DNA of 64,000 nt, taken from NCBI GenBank assembly GCA_963662645.2, contig OY759762.1, positions 3,348,001 through 3,412,000 of the forward strand. The letters run 5' to 3'. The notes beneath the pieces were generated by a model. It did no database searches, was not told the origin of the DNA, and was given only the letters and a program-made list of their open reading frames with translations. Positions 27,426-36,150 of the stretch are shown one piece after another (the stretch's first letter is position 1; the number at the start of each line of letters is the position of its first letter). The translations under genes were made by a program, and so were the position numbers. This stretch comes from Aldehydirespirator sp963662645. Its GTDB lineage: Bacteria; Actinomycetota; Acidimicrobiia; Acidimicrobiales; Aldehydirespiratoraceae.

Positions 27426-28664
27426 TCATCTGTCGAGGTCCGACGCCAAACTGGGACTGCTCGGGGCGGCCCGGTCGGCGCGTGGCCTGTCGGCGATTAG
27501 GGCAGCCGCCAGTAGTGAGAACAGTGCAGCTGTCGCCCACACGAACAGCCAGCCGAACTGCTCGGCCGCCCAGCCCGCGGCTACTGGCCCGGCGAGAGCG
27601 GTAATGGCGTACATGGCCGAGATCACACCAGTGATCCTGCCGGTGGACTGCTCTCGCCCCACGGTGATATAGCCGTACACCAGCGGCGGCCACCCCCAAC
27701 CGGCCAAGTAGGCGATTGGTATACCCACGATCATCAGTTGGGTGTCGCCGACGGCCATGGTCATGTACCCGACGGTCGCTGCCGCGGACATCGTCGCGAT
27801 GGTCGAGCGGGCACTGAGGCCGCGCCGGGCGACGGCGTAGGTGCATCCGATTCGCACCAGCACGGTCCCGCCAGCCGAAGCGGCCATCAGGGCGGCCGCG
27901 GCATCTTCGCTGGCTCCAGAATCGGCGAACGACAGTGCCGCGAAGGTGTTCAACACCACCGAGCTGAAGAACAGCAGTACGGCCCCGGCGTAGAAGCGCG
28001 ATCCAAGCGAGGCGACCATCGGGCTCGTGCTCGGCCCGGGTTGGACCGTGATCGGCGCGCCGGAGTACTGGGCGACATCTATGGCGGCCCGCAGTTCGCG
28101 CCACCGCTTGGGTGGAACGAGCAGCCACAGGCCCACCACGCCGACGATGCTGGTTCCGGCAAACACGGATCTCCAGCCGAGCCGATCGCCGAACACCGGC
28201 AGCAGCGCGGCGGCCACAACCACGAGCAGCGGCACAGCCGCCTCGCGCATGCCGAAGGCGAAGATGCGCGGTGTGCGCGCCAGGAGGTCAACTAGGATCC
28301 TCGATGAACTCGGCTCGGCGAGTACCCGCAGGATGCCGGAGGTGGCCACGATGGCCACGAACCAGGCGATGCTTGGAGACCGGGAAAGCGCGACCATGAA
28401 CATGCAAGAGCCGAGGCACGTGATCCCGCCGATCGTGATCCCACCGATGCGGTCGGTCACCCGCCCGCCCAAGACCGAAAGCACGACCGCGGGAACAGCC
28501 GAGAGCGACAGGCCCAGACCCAGCTGCGCTGAGCTGATCCCTAGGTCCAACCTCACATAGGGGGCGAGCGGTCCGGAGATCATCTGCGGGAGGGCCCCTG
28601 CCACCAGCACCGCGCTAGACGCGACCACCACAGCGGCGTCGGAACGCGCCGCGCTAGTAGCCAT
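27426..28664 (-). CDS. MFS transporter
   Basis: 412 aa from the ATG at 28664, overlapping the ATPase gene by 11 bp; a start at 28688 is possible. About twelve hydrophobic segments; the loop GGRVTDRIGG after helix 2 is the MFS motif. The group is the general sugar/organic-acid/drug MFS. Within the same operon as a complete ABC importer, it may export or exchange a product or provide a second uptake route. Substrate unknown. Confidence 0.82.
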   Translation of the reverse strand: MATSAARSDAAVVVASSAVLVAGALPQMISGPLAPYVRLDLGISSAQLGLGLSLSAVPAVVLSVLGGRVTDRIGGITIGGITCLGSCMFMVALSRSPSIAWFVAIVATSGILRVLAEPSSSRILVDLLARTPRIFAFGMREAAVPLLVVVAAALLPVFGDRLGWRSVFAGTSIVGVVGLWLLVPPKRWRELRAAIDVAQYSGAPITVQPGPSTSPMVASLGSRFYAGAVLLFFSSVVLNTFAALSFADSGASEDAAAALMAASAGGTVLVRIGCTYAVARRGLSARSTIATMSAAATVGYMTMAVGDTQLMIVGIPIAYLAGWGWPPLVYGYITVGREQSTGRITGVISAMYAITALAGPVAAGWAAEQFGWLFVWATAALFSLLAAALIADRPRADRAAPSSPSLASDLDR

Positions 28665-29478
28665 GGCTAATGGCGCGCAGGAAGTCACGAGTGCGAGCTT
28701 CGAGTGGGGCGTCGAAGATCTGCTCGGGCGGTCCCGCCTCGACTGCGACCCCGCCGTCGAACATCACAACTCGGTCTGACACGTGCCGGGCGAAGCGCAT
28801 CTCGTGGGTCACTATCAGCATCGTCGTGGACGTCTCCAACGCGATGTCGCGCACCACGGCCAGCACCTCTCCGACGATCTCGGGATCAAGAGCCGACGTG
28901 ATCTCGTCGAAGAGCATCACCCGGGGCTGCATGGCCAGAGCGCGGGCGATCGCCACGCGCTGTTGCTGGCCGCCGGACAGCTGCTGGGGGTAGCGGTACT
29001 CAAGCCCGGCCAGGCCGACCTGTTCCAGCAGGTTGAGGGCGCGCTGTGCCGCCTCATCCTTTTGCAGCTTGAGGACCCGGCGGGGCGCTTCGGTCAGGTT
29101 GCGCATGACTGTCATGTGCGGGAAGAGGTTGAACTGCTGAAAGACCATTCCAAAGTCGCGAGCCATCTGGCGCCGAGCCCGCCGCGACGGCCTGTCGCCT
29201 CCTCCCTTGGGCTCGCCCGCGAGTAGTCGGCCATCGTAGAGGATGAGTCCGTCGGTGGGCTCCTCCAGGGTCATGGCCAGGCGCAGCACGGTCGTCTTTC
29301 CTGATCCGGACGGACCGATCAGCGACAGCCGCTCGCCCTCGTGGACATCAATGCTCAAACCCCGCAGGACCTCGACGTCACCAAAGCGCTTGTACACGTC
29401 GACGTACTGGAGGATGGGCCTGGATGACCCAGAACCTGTGGGACTGCGGGCGCCCTGGTCGGCCTGGTCAGTGGGCAT
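28654..29478 (-). CDS. Polar amino acid / ectoine-type ABC transporter ATPase (EhuA-like)
   Basis: 274 aa. Walker A GPSGSGKTT, Q-loop VFQQFNLFPHMTV, signature LSGGQQQRVAIARAL, Walker B VMLFDEITSALDPE, switch His in VTHEMRFARHVSD. The DEIT form (instead of DEPT) and MFDGG.AVEAGPP near the C-terminus are features I associate with EhuA-type ATPases of ectoine importers, within the broad GlnQ/HisP family. It overlaps the upstream permease gene by 11 bp and completes a binding protein - permease - permease - ATPase set. Confidence 0.88.
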   Translation of the reverse strand: MPTDQADQGARSPTGSGSSRPILQYVDVYKRFGDVEVLRGLSIDVHEGERLSLIGPSGSGKTTVLRLAMTLEEPTDGLILYDGRLLAGEPKGGGDRPSRRARRQMARDFGMVFQQFNLFPHMTVMRNLTEAPRRVLKLQKDEAAQRALNLLEQVGLAGLEYRYPQQLSGGQQQRVAIARALAMQPRVMLFDEITSALDPEIVGEVLAVVRDIALETSTTMLIVTHEMRFARHVSDRVVMFDGGVAVEAGPPEQIFDAPLEARTRDFLRAISHGY

Positions 29479-30166
29479 GGCGCTTCTCCATCCTCCTCAC
29501 GAATAGACCGAAGGGGATTGTGAACAGCAAGTAGAGCAGGGCCGCTACGGTTAGAGGTTCCAGGTAGCGGAACGACCTTGAGCCGGCGCGCTGGGCCACG
29601 GTCATTAGCACTGGCACGGATATAGCAACCAGTAGAGCGGTTTCCTTCATCAGTGCTAGCACGACGTTGCCCAGCGCGGGCAGCGACTCGCGCAGCACCT
29701 GGGGGATGACCACAGACCACCAGGTGCGAAGTTTGGACAGCCCCAGGACGCGGGCAGCCTCGAAATGACCGGATGGTATGGCGGCGAGACTCCCGCGGTA
29801 TACCTCCGACACGAAGGAGCTGTAGTGCACGCCGAGCACCACGACACCGACCATGAAGGGGCTCCAGGTCACCCCGTAGATTGGGAAGACGTAGAACGCC
29901 ATGAACAGGTGCACGAGCGGCGGCGTGTCCCGGATGAACTCGAGCATCAGCCACGACGCCGCCCGAACCGGCAGGAACGGGGTCTTTCTGAGGGCGAGCC
30001 ATACCCAGCCGGCGGTTACTGCCAGCACGCTGGCGAAGATCGTCACCCGCACCGTGACCCAGAGGGCTTCGAGCAGATCGGGAAGCACCCTGTGCGCGAA
30101 TTCCCACTGCCAGGAGATGGCCAGCAGGTGCGCCCCCTGGTCCGTAGGCAGTGTGATGGTGCTCAT
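29468..30166 (-). CDS. Amino acid ABC transporter permease (EhuD-like)
   Basis: 232 aa, HisM/GlnP family. The EAA loop of this family is seen as GHFEAARVLGLSKLRTWWSV (residues about 135-155), preceded by SEVYRGSLAAIPSG. About five membrane helices. It overlaps the preceding permease by ATGA and the ATPase gene by 11 bp, so the three are translated together. One half of the heterodimeric channel. Confidence 0.88.
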   Translation of the reverse strand: MSTITLPTDQGAHLLAISWQWEFAHRVLPDLLEALWVTVRVTIFASVLAVTAGWVWLALRKTPFLPVRAASWLMLEFIRDTPPLVHLFMAFYVFPIYGVTWSPFMVGVVVLGVHYSSFVSEVYRGSLAAIPSGHFEAARVLGLSKLRTWWSVVIPQVLRESLPALGNVVLALMKETALLVAISVPVLMTVAQRAGSRSFRYLEPLTVAALLYLLFTIPFGLFVRRMEKRHAH

Positions 30167-30927
30167 TGGACCTCGCTGGACTCGGACCCACCCCTCACTG
30201 ACAGCATTCGTGGCAGGAGGCCAATGGGACGTCGGTCCCTGCGCTGGCGCTTCGTGATCCGATCGATTCGACTCGTGTGAGTCAATGACTCAAGGAGCCT
30301 GAAGAACAGTGAGATGGCCATGGCTAGCGCGAAGAAGATGATCAGCGCGATCAGATAGGGGGCTAAGGTTTCCCGGGTCTGGGTTCTTACCTGGGTCGTC
30401 CAGAAGTTGAGTTCCTGATATCCAACGAACGACACCAGCGCCGAGGCCTTGAGCATCTCGATGGAGTGGTTGGCGAACCTTGGCAGCAAGATGGGCATCG
30501 CTTGGGGGAGGATTACTCGACGGAATCCATCCCACATCGATAGGTGAAGGGCCCGGACCGCGTCGCGTTGGCCCTTGGGCAGGGCCTCAAGGGTTCCTCT
30601 GACCATCTCAGATGAGAAGGCGCCCCCGTAGAGGATCAGTGACAGCGAAGCGGCGGTGAACGATGAGAGTTGCGCGCCCTCGACCAATGCGGGCAGAGCG
30701 AAGAACAGCCAAAACAGAAAGACGATGATCGGCACGCCGCGGATGAGTTCCACCACGGCGTCGAGCAGGAGGCGCACAGCTCTGGGAGCTGTGCGCCTCG
30801 CTGCACCGAGCACCACCGCCAGCGGGATCGACGCCCCCGTGGTTATGAGGGTCAGTCTGATGGTCGCTCTGGTTCCGCGCTCGAAGAGCGTCATGAATTC
30901 CAGCGACTCGATTGCTGCTAGCAGCAC
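30163..30927 (-). CDS. Amino acid ABC transporter permease (EhuC-like)
   Basis: 254 aa, second permease of the importer. It has about five membrane helices and the EAA-type loop QRDAVRALHLSMWDGFRRVI. RGVPIIVFLFWLFFALP is a typical family segment. The C-terminal about 30 residues are basic and cytoplasmic. It follows the binding-protein gene by 48 bp and overlaps the other permease by 4 bp. Confidence 0.88.
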   Translation of the reverse strand: MLLAAIESLEFMTLFERGTRATIRLTLITTGASIPLAVVLGAARRTAPRAVRLLLDAVVELIRGVPIIVFLFWLFFALPALVEGAQLSSFTAASLSLILYGGAFSSEMVRGTLEALPKGQRDAVRALHLSMWDGFRRVILPQAMPILLPRFANHSIEMLKASALVSFVGYQELNFWTTQVRTQTRETLAPYLIALIIFFALAMAISLFFRLLESLTHTSRIDRITKRQRRDRRPIGLLPRMLSVRGGSESSEVQ

Positions 30928-30975
30928 GTCATGACGCTATGGCCAGGAGTGCCGCCTGTCTCTGTGGCGTGCCCG

Positions 30976-31992
30976 TCAGAAGCAGCCGGCGATGTAGTCC
31001 TGCCGGGTCTTGCCAACGATCGGGTCGGCGCTGACGCCGTAGGGGGCGAGGATGCTGGCTAGGGTCCCGTCGGCTCCCATGTCGGCCAGCGCCGCGTTGA
31101 ATTCGTCCCGCAGTTCCGCGTTGTCTTGACTGAACACAGTACCGGTCACCACGGGATCGAGGCCGGGTGCGGCCAGGATGTCGAAGCTCTCGCTGAGATT
31201 CTCGGCCGCGATGGTGATGTCGAACAGAGCCGTGAGATGGGCCCGGCCCGACTCGACTGAGGCGATCATGTCGGGGACGCCGGGGACCTGAAGCACCTCG
31301 AGCCCGTTCTCCTCAGCGATGCCCAGCGGGTAGGACGACTCAGTGACCGCCTGTACCAGGCCGGCGGCCCGTATCGAGTCAAAGTCGCTGACGTTGTCAG
31401 GGTTGCCCTTGGGCACCACCCACTTGTACTCGAAGCCGACTACCGGATCGGAGAATGCCACTTGGTCGCAGCGCTCCTGTGTATAGACGAACGCCGAGGC
31501 CCCCAAGTCGTACTGTCCGGCCTGCACCGACGGGATAAGTGCTGCGAAGTCGAGGACGGTACCTTCGACCTCGTCCACACCGAGCCTGCTGAAAGCCTCC
31601 CTGACCACATCGGGAACGATCCCGGTCACTTCCCCGTCAGGCCCCAGGATCGATGTGGGTTCCTCGATGAAGAGGGCCACACTCACCCTTCCGGACTCTC
31701 GCAAATCGGCCAGAGCGGCGCTGACCTCCTCTGCCGGCTCGGGTTCTGGTGCCGGCTCGGGCTCGGGTTCTGGTGCCGGCTCGGGCTCGGGTTCTGGTGC
31801 CGGCTCGGGCTCGGGTGCCGGCTCGGGCTCGGGTTCTGGTGCCGGCTCGGGAGCTGCCGCTGGCTCGGGCTCAGGAGCTGGCGCCGGCTCCGCACTGTCG
31901 TCGTCGCCGCAGGCTGCTGCAAGCAGCGTCAGCGACACGACCACCCCCACAACGCGAATGATCTTCCACACCGGACTCGATTCGGTCCTCAT
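30976..31992 (-). CDS. Solute-binding lipoprotein of the amino acid/ectoine-type importer (EhuB-like)
   Basis: 338 aa. Signal peptide with lipobox LAAAC (Cys28), then an almost pure Glu-Pro-Ala linker (residues about 37-88). The folded part is a family 3 binding protein (SVALFIEEP, DFAALIPSVQAGQYDLGAS, PYGVSADPIVGK). Family 3 proteins bind polar amino acids, betaines or ectoine. First gene of an operon that runs to 23777. A TTGACA promoter lies 64-92 bp upstream with a regulatory motif over the likely transcription start. Confidence 0.88.
   Translation of the reverse strand: MRTESSPVWKIIRVVGVVVSLTLLAAACGDDDSAEPAPAPEPEPAAAPEPAPEPEPEPAPEPEPAPEPEPEPAPEPEPEPAPEPEPAEEVSAALADLRESGRVSVALFIEEPTSILGPDGEVTGIVPDVVREAFSRLGVDEVEGTVLDFAALIPSVQAGQYDLGASAFVYTQERCDQVAFSDPVVGFEYKWVVPKGNPDNVSDFDSIRAAGLVQAVTESSYPLGIAEENGLEVLQVPGVPDMIASVESGRAHLTALFDITIAAENLSESFDILAAPGLDPVVTGTVFSQDNAELRDEFNAALADMGADGTLASILAPYGVSADPIVGKTRQDYIAGCF
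31733..31880. repeat. 24-bp tandem repeats coding for the (EP)n linker
   Basis: Units of 18-24 bp built from GCCGGCTCGGGCTCGGGT (plus strand) are repeated about six times and encode PAPEPEPEPAPEPEP. Length variation between strains is expected. Confidence 0.8.
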
Positions 31993-32029
31993 CCTTGCTC
32001 CCTTCTGCGAGGCAGTGTCCCCCTTCAGT

Positions 32030-32158
32030 CTCCCCCTTTAGGAGAATTCCAGTATACTTTACCTTCTGCGATAAGTTCTGTCAAGTGGCTCGATCACCGG
32101 CCAGGGCCTGCTCGACCAGGGGCATGACCTTGTGCTTAAGGAGTTCCAGAGAGTTCAT
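32030..32158. repeat. Duplicated segment, copy 1 (3' end of LLM gene plus promoter)
   Basis: Nearly the same sequence occurs at 37286-37427 in the same orientation. It spans the last about 25 codons of the flavin oxidoreductase gene at 32081 and the promoter of the importer operon. Confidence 0.9.
32036..32084 (-). promoter_or_regulatory. Promoter of the ABC importer operon with overlapping motif
   Basis: On the minus strand TTGACA (32084-32079), 17-bp spacer, TAAAGT (32061-32056). The expected start site near 32049 is followed at once by TCTCCTAAAG (32045-32036), a copy of the TCTNCTARR motif, a position suited to repression. The same promoter recurs in diverged form at 37311-37339. Confidence 0.6.
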
Positions 32159-33196
32159 CCAGCTATCCACGTCATCCATGTAGTCGAAGACCATCCCGAG
32201 GAGCGTGCCGAAGCCGCCGCAGGAGCGGTACTGGTCGACCAGCCGCTCGGCGACGGTTGCCGGCGACCCGACCAGCCAGTGCTTGCGAGCCAGGAACTCG
32301 GGGGTGACGACGTCGTCGGAGTCTGCCGGGTCGTCCTTGACGAACCGTGTTATGCCCCGCCGGACCATCCCCGGGATCATGTACTCACGCCAGAACCGAC
32401 CGTTCTCCCCGGTGCTGGCTAGGCGTGCGGCCTCGGCGTCGGTGTCTGCGACGAAGAATGGTGGTGATACCCGCCAGTCGTCCCTGCTGGCGTCGTGGCC
32501 CGCCTTAGTGGCCGCCTCAAGGTAGGTGTCCCAGTGGCCTGCCAGGTAGCCCCCGCCAAAGTTGAAGCTCATGGGCAGGAAGCCGTAGCGGCCCGCCGCT
32601 GCCAAGGTCGCCGAGCCGACCGATAGCCCAGCCATCCCGATCGGAGGATGCGGCTTCTGGTAGGGCTTCAGGAACGGACCCTTCTCGAAGTCGTCGTAGT
32701 CCTGGCGTCTGAACGACCAGAACTCGCCCTCGTAGTTGAAGCCTTCCTCGGAGGTCCAGATCTTCAACATGATGTCGAGGGCTTCCTGCGTCATGTCGAT
32801 GTTGCGCAGCCTTGTCGATCCATCCGCGCCGCGGACGATGCATCCGAACAGATCGGCGTCCATCATCACCGAGCCCGTGGCGACTCCGAGCATGTAACGG
32901 CCCTCGGCCAGGTGATCGAGGTAGGCGACGCGGTGGGCTAACTCCACGGGATGGTGGTACGGCAGAACGTGGGCGCCCGGAGCCAGCACGATCTGCTCGG
33001 TCTGAAGCAGCGCCTGGGCGATGAGCAGGTCGGGTGCCGGTACCGGCTCCCAGCCGCACGCGAAGTGCTCTCCGATCCACGCCTCTCGGTAGCCCAGCGC
33101 GTCCGCTTCGCGCACGACATCGAGCACGAAGCCGGCAGTCTGCTGCACGGACCGTTCGGGTGCAGCGTGAGGCATGAAGAAGATCCCGAGATCCAC
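32081..33196 (-). CDS. Luciferase-like (LLM) flavin-dependent monooxygenase
   Basis: 371 aa with a GTG start at 33196, supported by GGAGG six bases upstream. Bacterial luciferase family, FMN-type: DLGIFFMPHAAPERS, YREAWIGEHFACGWEPV, VLPYHHPVELAHRVAYLDHL, GRYMLGVATGSVMMDADLFG. It is a different subfamily from the LLM protein at 25610. Such enzymes oxygenate small substrates with reduced flavin from a partner reductase. It is divergent from the aminotransferase gene; the shared 211-bp region holds three motif copies. Its last 25 codons are duplicated at 37349. Confidence 0.85.
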   Translation of the reverse strand: MDLGIFFMPHAAPERSVQQTAGFVLDVVREADALGYREAWIGEHFACGWEPVPAPDLLIAQALLQTEQIVLAPGAHVLPYHHPVELAHRVAYLDHLAEGRYMLGVATGSVMMDADLFGCIVRGADGSTRLRNIDMTQEALDIMLKIWTSEEGFNYEGEFWSFRRQDYDDFEKGPFLKPYQKPHPPIGMAGLSVGSATLAAAGRYGFLPMSFNFGGGYLAGHWDTYLEAATKAGHDASRDDWRVSPPFFVADTDAEAARLASTGENGRFWREYMIPGMVRRGITRFVKDDPADSDDVVTPEFLARKHWLVGSPATVAERLVDQYRSCGGFGTLLGMVFDYMDDVDSWMNSLELLKHKVMPLVEQALAGDRAT

Positions 33197-33274
33197 GAGG
33201 GTCCTCCACTGTGTTTGGTGCCAGCGGCCTTCGCGAGCACGTTCATGGCTACCAGAGTTAGCGCATCGGATCAA

Positions 33275-33355
33275 GTTTAGTAGAAATCGTCGTTCTGTTC
33301 ATCCCCGCGGGTTCGTCACGCTTGTATCTAGTAAACCTATTGCAGTCTACTAAGA
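33275..33355. promoter_or_regulatory. Divergent control region with motif copies
   Basis: TCTACTAAAC (minus, 33284-33275) and TCTACTAAGA (plus, 33346-33355) are inverted copies of the TCTNCTARR motif 61 bp apart, one facing each divergent gene. A looser variant TCTAGTAAAC is at 33327-33336. The whole stretch is unusually AT-rich for this window. Confidence 0.5.
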
Positions 33356-33407
33356 TAGCCTTGGTCGTAGAACAGGTGGAGGACTGAGCTTTGGGGGGTT
33401 CGCAAGG

Positions 33408-34592
33408 GTGAAGCCGCTGGCATCGACGCCCAGCAAGATGGCGAGGAGCGGCATACGGGAGGTGATGGACCTCGCCAGTCGGGTACCGGGGGCAATACGC
33501 CTTGAGGCTGGTGAACCCAACTTCCCGACTCCTCCCCACATTTGCGAGGCGGCATACCGGGCCGCGGCCGACGGCTTCACCCGCTACACGCCCAACGGCG
33601 GACTGCCGTCGCTGCGGGAGGCCATCTGCGACAAGTTGCACCGTGTCAATGCAGTGAACAAGGACCCTGACGAGATCATCGTCACTCACGGCGCGTTATC
33701 GGGGCTGATGACCTCGTGCATGGCGTTGCTCGATCCAGGGGACCAGATCCTGCTGCCCGACCCAGGGTGGCCCAACTGGGTGATGATGGTGCTGTGCGCG
33801 GGCGCGGTGCCGGTGAGATACCCAGTCTGGAGTCACAACGGATTCGTTCCCGAGGCCGGCGACGTGGAGGCCCTCATCTCGCCGAGGACCAAGGCCCTCT
33901 TGCTCAACTCGCCGGCCAATCCGACAGGGGCCGTGTACGGCGAACGTTCCCAGAGGGAGCTCCTTGATCTGGCTGCGCGGTACGACCTGTGGGTTCTCTC
34001 TGATGAGGTTTATGACGAGCTCGCCTTCGACGGGAGTTACGTCAGCGCGGCTGCACTCGACCCCGACGGCCGGGTCATCTCGGTGTTTAGCTTGTCCAAG
34101 ACCTATTCCATGACCGGCTGGCGAGTGGGATACATCGCGGCTCCCCCGCTCGCCAGTCCGCTGCTGCGCAAACTGCAGGAGCCGACTATCGGCTGTGTCA
34201 GCGGTGTGACTCAGAAAGCGGCCGAGGCCGCATTGATCGGCCCTCAAGCCGAAGTCGCCCGCATGCGCGAGGCCTACCGTCAGCGCCGTGATACCGCCCT
34301 CCGTGTCCTCGACCGGGTCGGCCTAGCCGCGTCGATGCCGCTGGGCGCCTTCTACCTCATGGTGGACGTGTCCCGGGTCACCGATGATACCTACTCCTTC
34401 GCGCAGGAGTTGCTGGCCCACGCGCAGGTCGCGGTCGCTCCGGGAGAGGCTTTTGGACCCAGCGGCCGAGGCCTGGTCAGAGTCTCGCTGGCGACCGAGT
34501 CCGCCCAGCTCGTGGAGGGCTTGCAGCGGCTAGTTGGCTATGTCGAGAACGAGGGCTCCGGGCCCCAGGAACGTCGATCTGCCACTACGTGA
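33408..34592 (+). CDS. Class I/II PLP-dependent aminotransferase
   Basis: 394 aa, GTG start with a G-rich ribosome site. Aspartate-aminotransferase fold: EAGEPNFPTPPHI, YTPNGGLPSLREAI, NSPANPTGAVY, LSDEVYDELAF, and the PLP lysine Lys231 in FSLSKTYSMTGWRVGY. The C-terminal Arg for the substrate carboxylate lies in GLVRVSLATE. It would transfer an amino group from a pathway amino acid. In known ectoine degradation, diaminobutyrate is transaminated by a different PLP enzyme, so a similar role here is possible but unproven. First gene of a pair with the EutA-like gene. Confidence 0.86.
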   Translation: MKPLASTPSKMARSGIREVMDLASRVPGAIRLEAGEPNFPTPPHICEAAYRAAADGFTRYTPNGGLPSLREAICDKLHRVNAVNKDPDEIIVTHGALSGLMTSCMALLDPGDQILLPDPGWPNWVMMVLCAGAVPVRYPVWSHNGFVPEAGDVEALISPRTKALLLNSPANPTGAVYGERSQRELLDLAARYDLWVLSDEVYDELAFDGSYVSAAALDPDGRVISVFSLSKTYSMTGWRVGYIAAPPLASPLLRKLQEPTIGCVSGVTQKAAEAALIGPQAEVARMREAYRQRRDTALRVLDRVGLAASMPLGAFYLMVDVSRVTDDTYSFAQELLAHAQVAVAPGEAFGPSGRGLVRVSLATESAQLVEGLQRLVGYVENEGSGPQERRSATT

Positions 34593-34603
34593 GGAGGACT
34601 CTC

Positions 34604-35326
34604 ATGGAGCGCGAGTACACCCGGATCGCGGTGCTGTTCCCCGCTTTCGGTCTTGTGCACGGCGAACTTTGCCGGATCGCGGCCGAGTACGGCGCCGAGG
34701 CCGTGATCTTTCGAGTACCCGCTTCCGAGAATGCCAACGTCGACCCGGAGACCTTCGTCGGCAACCCGGATGCCTCCATCGCCGCAGTCGGCGTGATGGG
34801 GAGCCTCGACATGTTGCGGTCCGTGGCGTCGGAGACGCCGACGGTACGCCCCGACGTGGTGGCATGGTCCTGCACGTCGGCAAGCTTCATCGGTGAGGAG
34901 GACACTCTCACCCACCAGGTCGAGGTTCTCAGTCAGGCATCTGGGGTGCCCGCCACCACTACGTCAGTGGCGATCCTGCACGCTCTGCGTATTCGAGGTG
35001 TCAAGCGTCTGTGCGTCCTTACGCCCTACGTGCCCGAACTCGGCGAGAAGTTCCTTCCGTTCCTCGAGAGTCACGGCTTTGAGGTCCTGAGCCACGGCCA
35101 CGCGGGTGGGTCCAACGACGAGGAGATCGGGATGCTCACTGTGGACGACTTTGCCCTCCTCGCCCGGCAGGCATGGCACCCAGAGGCCGAGGCCATCGTA
35201 ATCCCGTGCACTGCGGTAAGGGTCGGGCGGATAGTCGATCAACTGGAAGCTGACTACGGCGTGCCGGTGATCCTCGCCAACACGGCCACGATCGAGCACG
35301 CCGTGCGTCTGGCCGCCACCGGGTGA
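34604..35326 (+). CDS. Asp/Glu racemase superfamily protein (maleate isomerase / EutA-like)
   Basis: 240 aa; ATG at 34604 with GAGGAGG upstream, 11 bp after the aminotransferase gene. Two catalytic cysteines are visible, Cys90 in AWSCTSASFIG and Cys202 in IVIPCTAVRVG, as in maleate isomerases and racemases of this fold. The EutA protein of ectoine gene clusters belongs to the same superfamily. Probable role: isomerisation or racemisation of a pathway intermediate. The exact reaction cannot be read from the sequence. Confidence 0.8.
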   Translation: MEREYTRIAVLFPAFGLVHGELCRIAAEYGAEAVIFRVPASENANVDPETFVGNPDASIAAVGVMGSLDMLRSVASETPTVRPDVVAWSCTSASFIGEEDTLTHQVEVLSQASGVPATTTSVAILHALRIRGVKRLCVLTPYVPELGEKFLPFLESHGFEVLSHGHAGGSNDEEIGMLTVDDFALLARQAWHPEAEAIVIPCTAVRVGRIVDQLEADYGVPVILANTATIEHAVRLAATG

Positions 35327-35397
35327 CTGGTGACTGACTGCCCTGAGGCGCGATCGTCCGGGGCCTGGCGGTTTGACCTGCCCGAGTCGCTGTGGCG

Positions 35398-36150
35398 TTA
35401 GCCCGAAAGCCGGGTAAGGCAAGTGTCGGCAAGAACTCCGAACAGCGGCTCCGAATGCTGCGCGCCGGCCAGCCTCAGCGCGTGCCAAAGACCGACCTGG
35501 TTGGCAGCCAGCACGGGCCGCCTGGCCTGTATCTCCAGGGCGGGCGCTGCGGCTAGGCCGAAGGCCGCGGTGTCCGGAAGCAGAACGGCGTCGACATCGT
35601 CGAGATCGAGTCGGTCTAGCGCCGCGGCGAAGTCACTACCGGTCAGTCCCGCCGAATAGCTGCCGCCAGGCGATCCCATGGCCGTATGCGAGACCACGTC
35701 CACCCCGTTGTCGGCCAGGAAGTCCAAGAAAATCGCCACTAGATCGACCGGATACGGACCCAGGACGGCGACTCGGCTAGCGCCCAGGCACTCGAGCGCG
35801 GCGACGAAGGCCAGGCTGGTGCTGGTGGTGGAAACACCGGTCGCGCCCGCGATCGCTTTGCTCTGGCGGCGAGCTCCGTCCGCGCCGAAGACGAAGCTAG
35901 CGCTGGTGCAGGCCCACAGGATGACATCCGGGCGACTGGCCGCCAGCCGTCGCCCACCCTCGATCAGGCGCTCGAAGTCGCCGGCGTCGAGCAGGTCAGC
36001 CACGGCGTGGCTGTCGGCCGCCTGAGTGGACTCTATGAACAGCTCGACCGTGAGCGCCGCCCGGGCCGGGTACTGGATGTACTCGTCCACCGCGCAAGGA
36101 GGGCCCGGATATATCACCCCCAAACGGATCGGTCGGAGCGATGCGCTCAT
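35398..36150 (-). CDS. Asp/Glu racemase superfamily protein lacking the second cysteine
   Basis: 250 aa from the ATG at 36150, which overlaps the true end of the LDH2-type gene (ATGA). The first active-site cysteine is present (Cys81, LWACTSASFVFG), but the second is replaced by Asp193 (LLPDTAAFG). The protein is related to, but clearly different from, the EutA-like protein encoded convergently at 34604. With one cysteine it may act as a decarboxylase or lyase, or have lost racemase/isomerase activity. Confidence 0.78.
   Translation of the reverse strand: MSASLRPIRLGVIYPGPPCAVDEYIQYPARAALTVELFIESTQAADSHAVADLLDAGDFERLIEGGRRLAASRPDVILWACTSASFVFGADGARRQSKAIAGATGVSTTSTSLAFVAALECLGASRVAVLGPYPVDLVAIFLDFLADNGVDVVSHTAMGSPGGSYSAGLTGSDFAAALDRLDLDDVDAVLLPDTAAFGLAAAPALEIQARRPVLAANQVGLWHALRLAGAQHSEPLFGVLADTCLTRLSG

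Noticed and set aside
31733..31880. Glu-Pro repeats considered as a non-coding satellite
   Set aside because: They keep the reading frame of the binding lipoprotein and follow its lipobox, so they are a linker.
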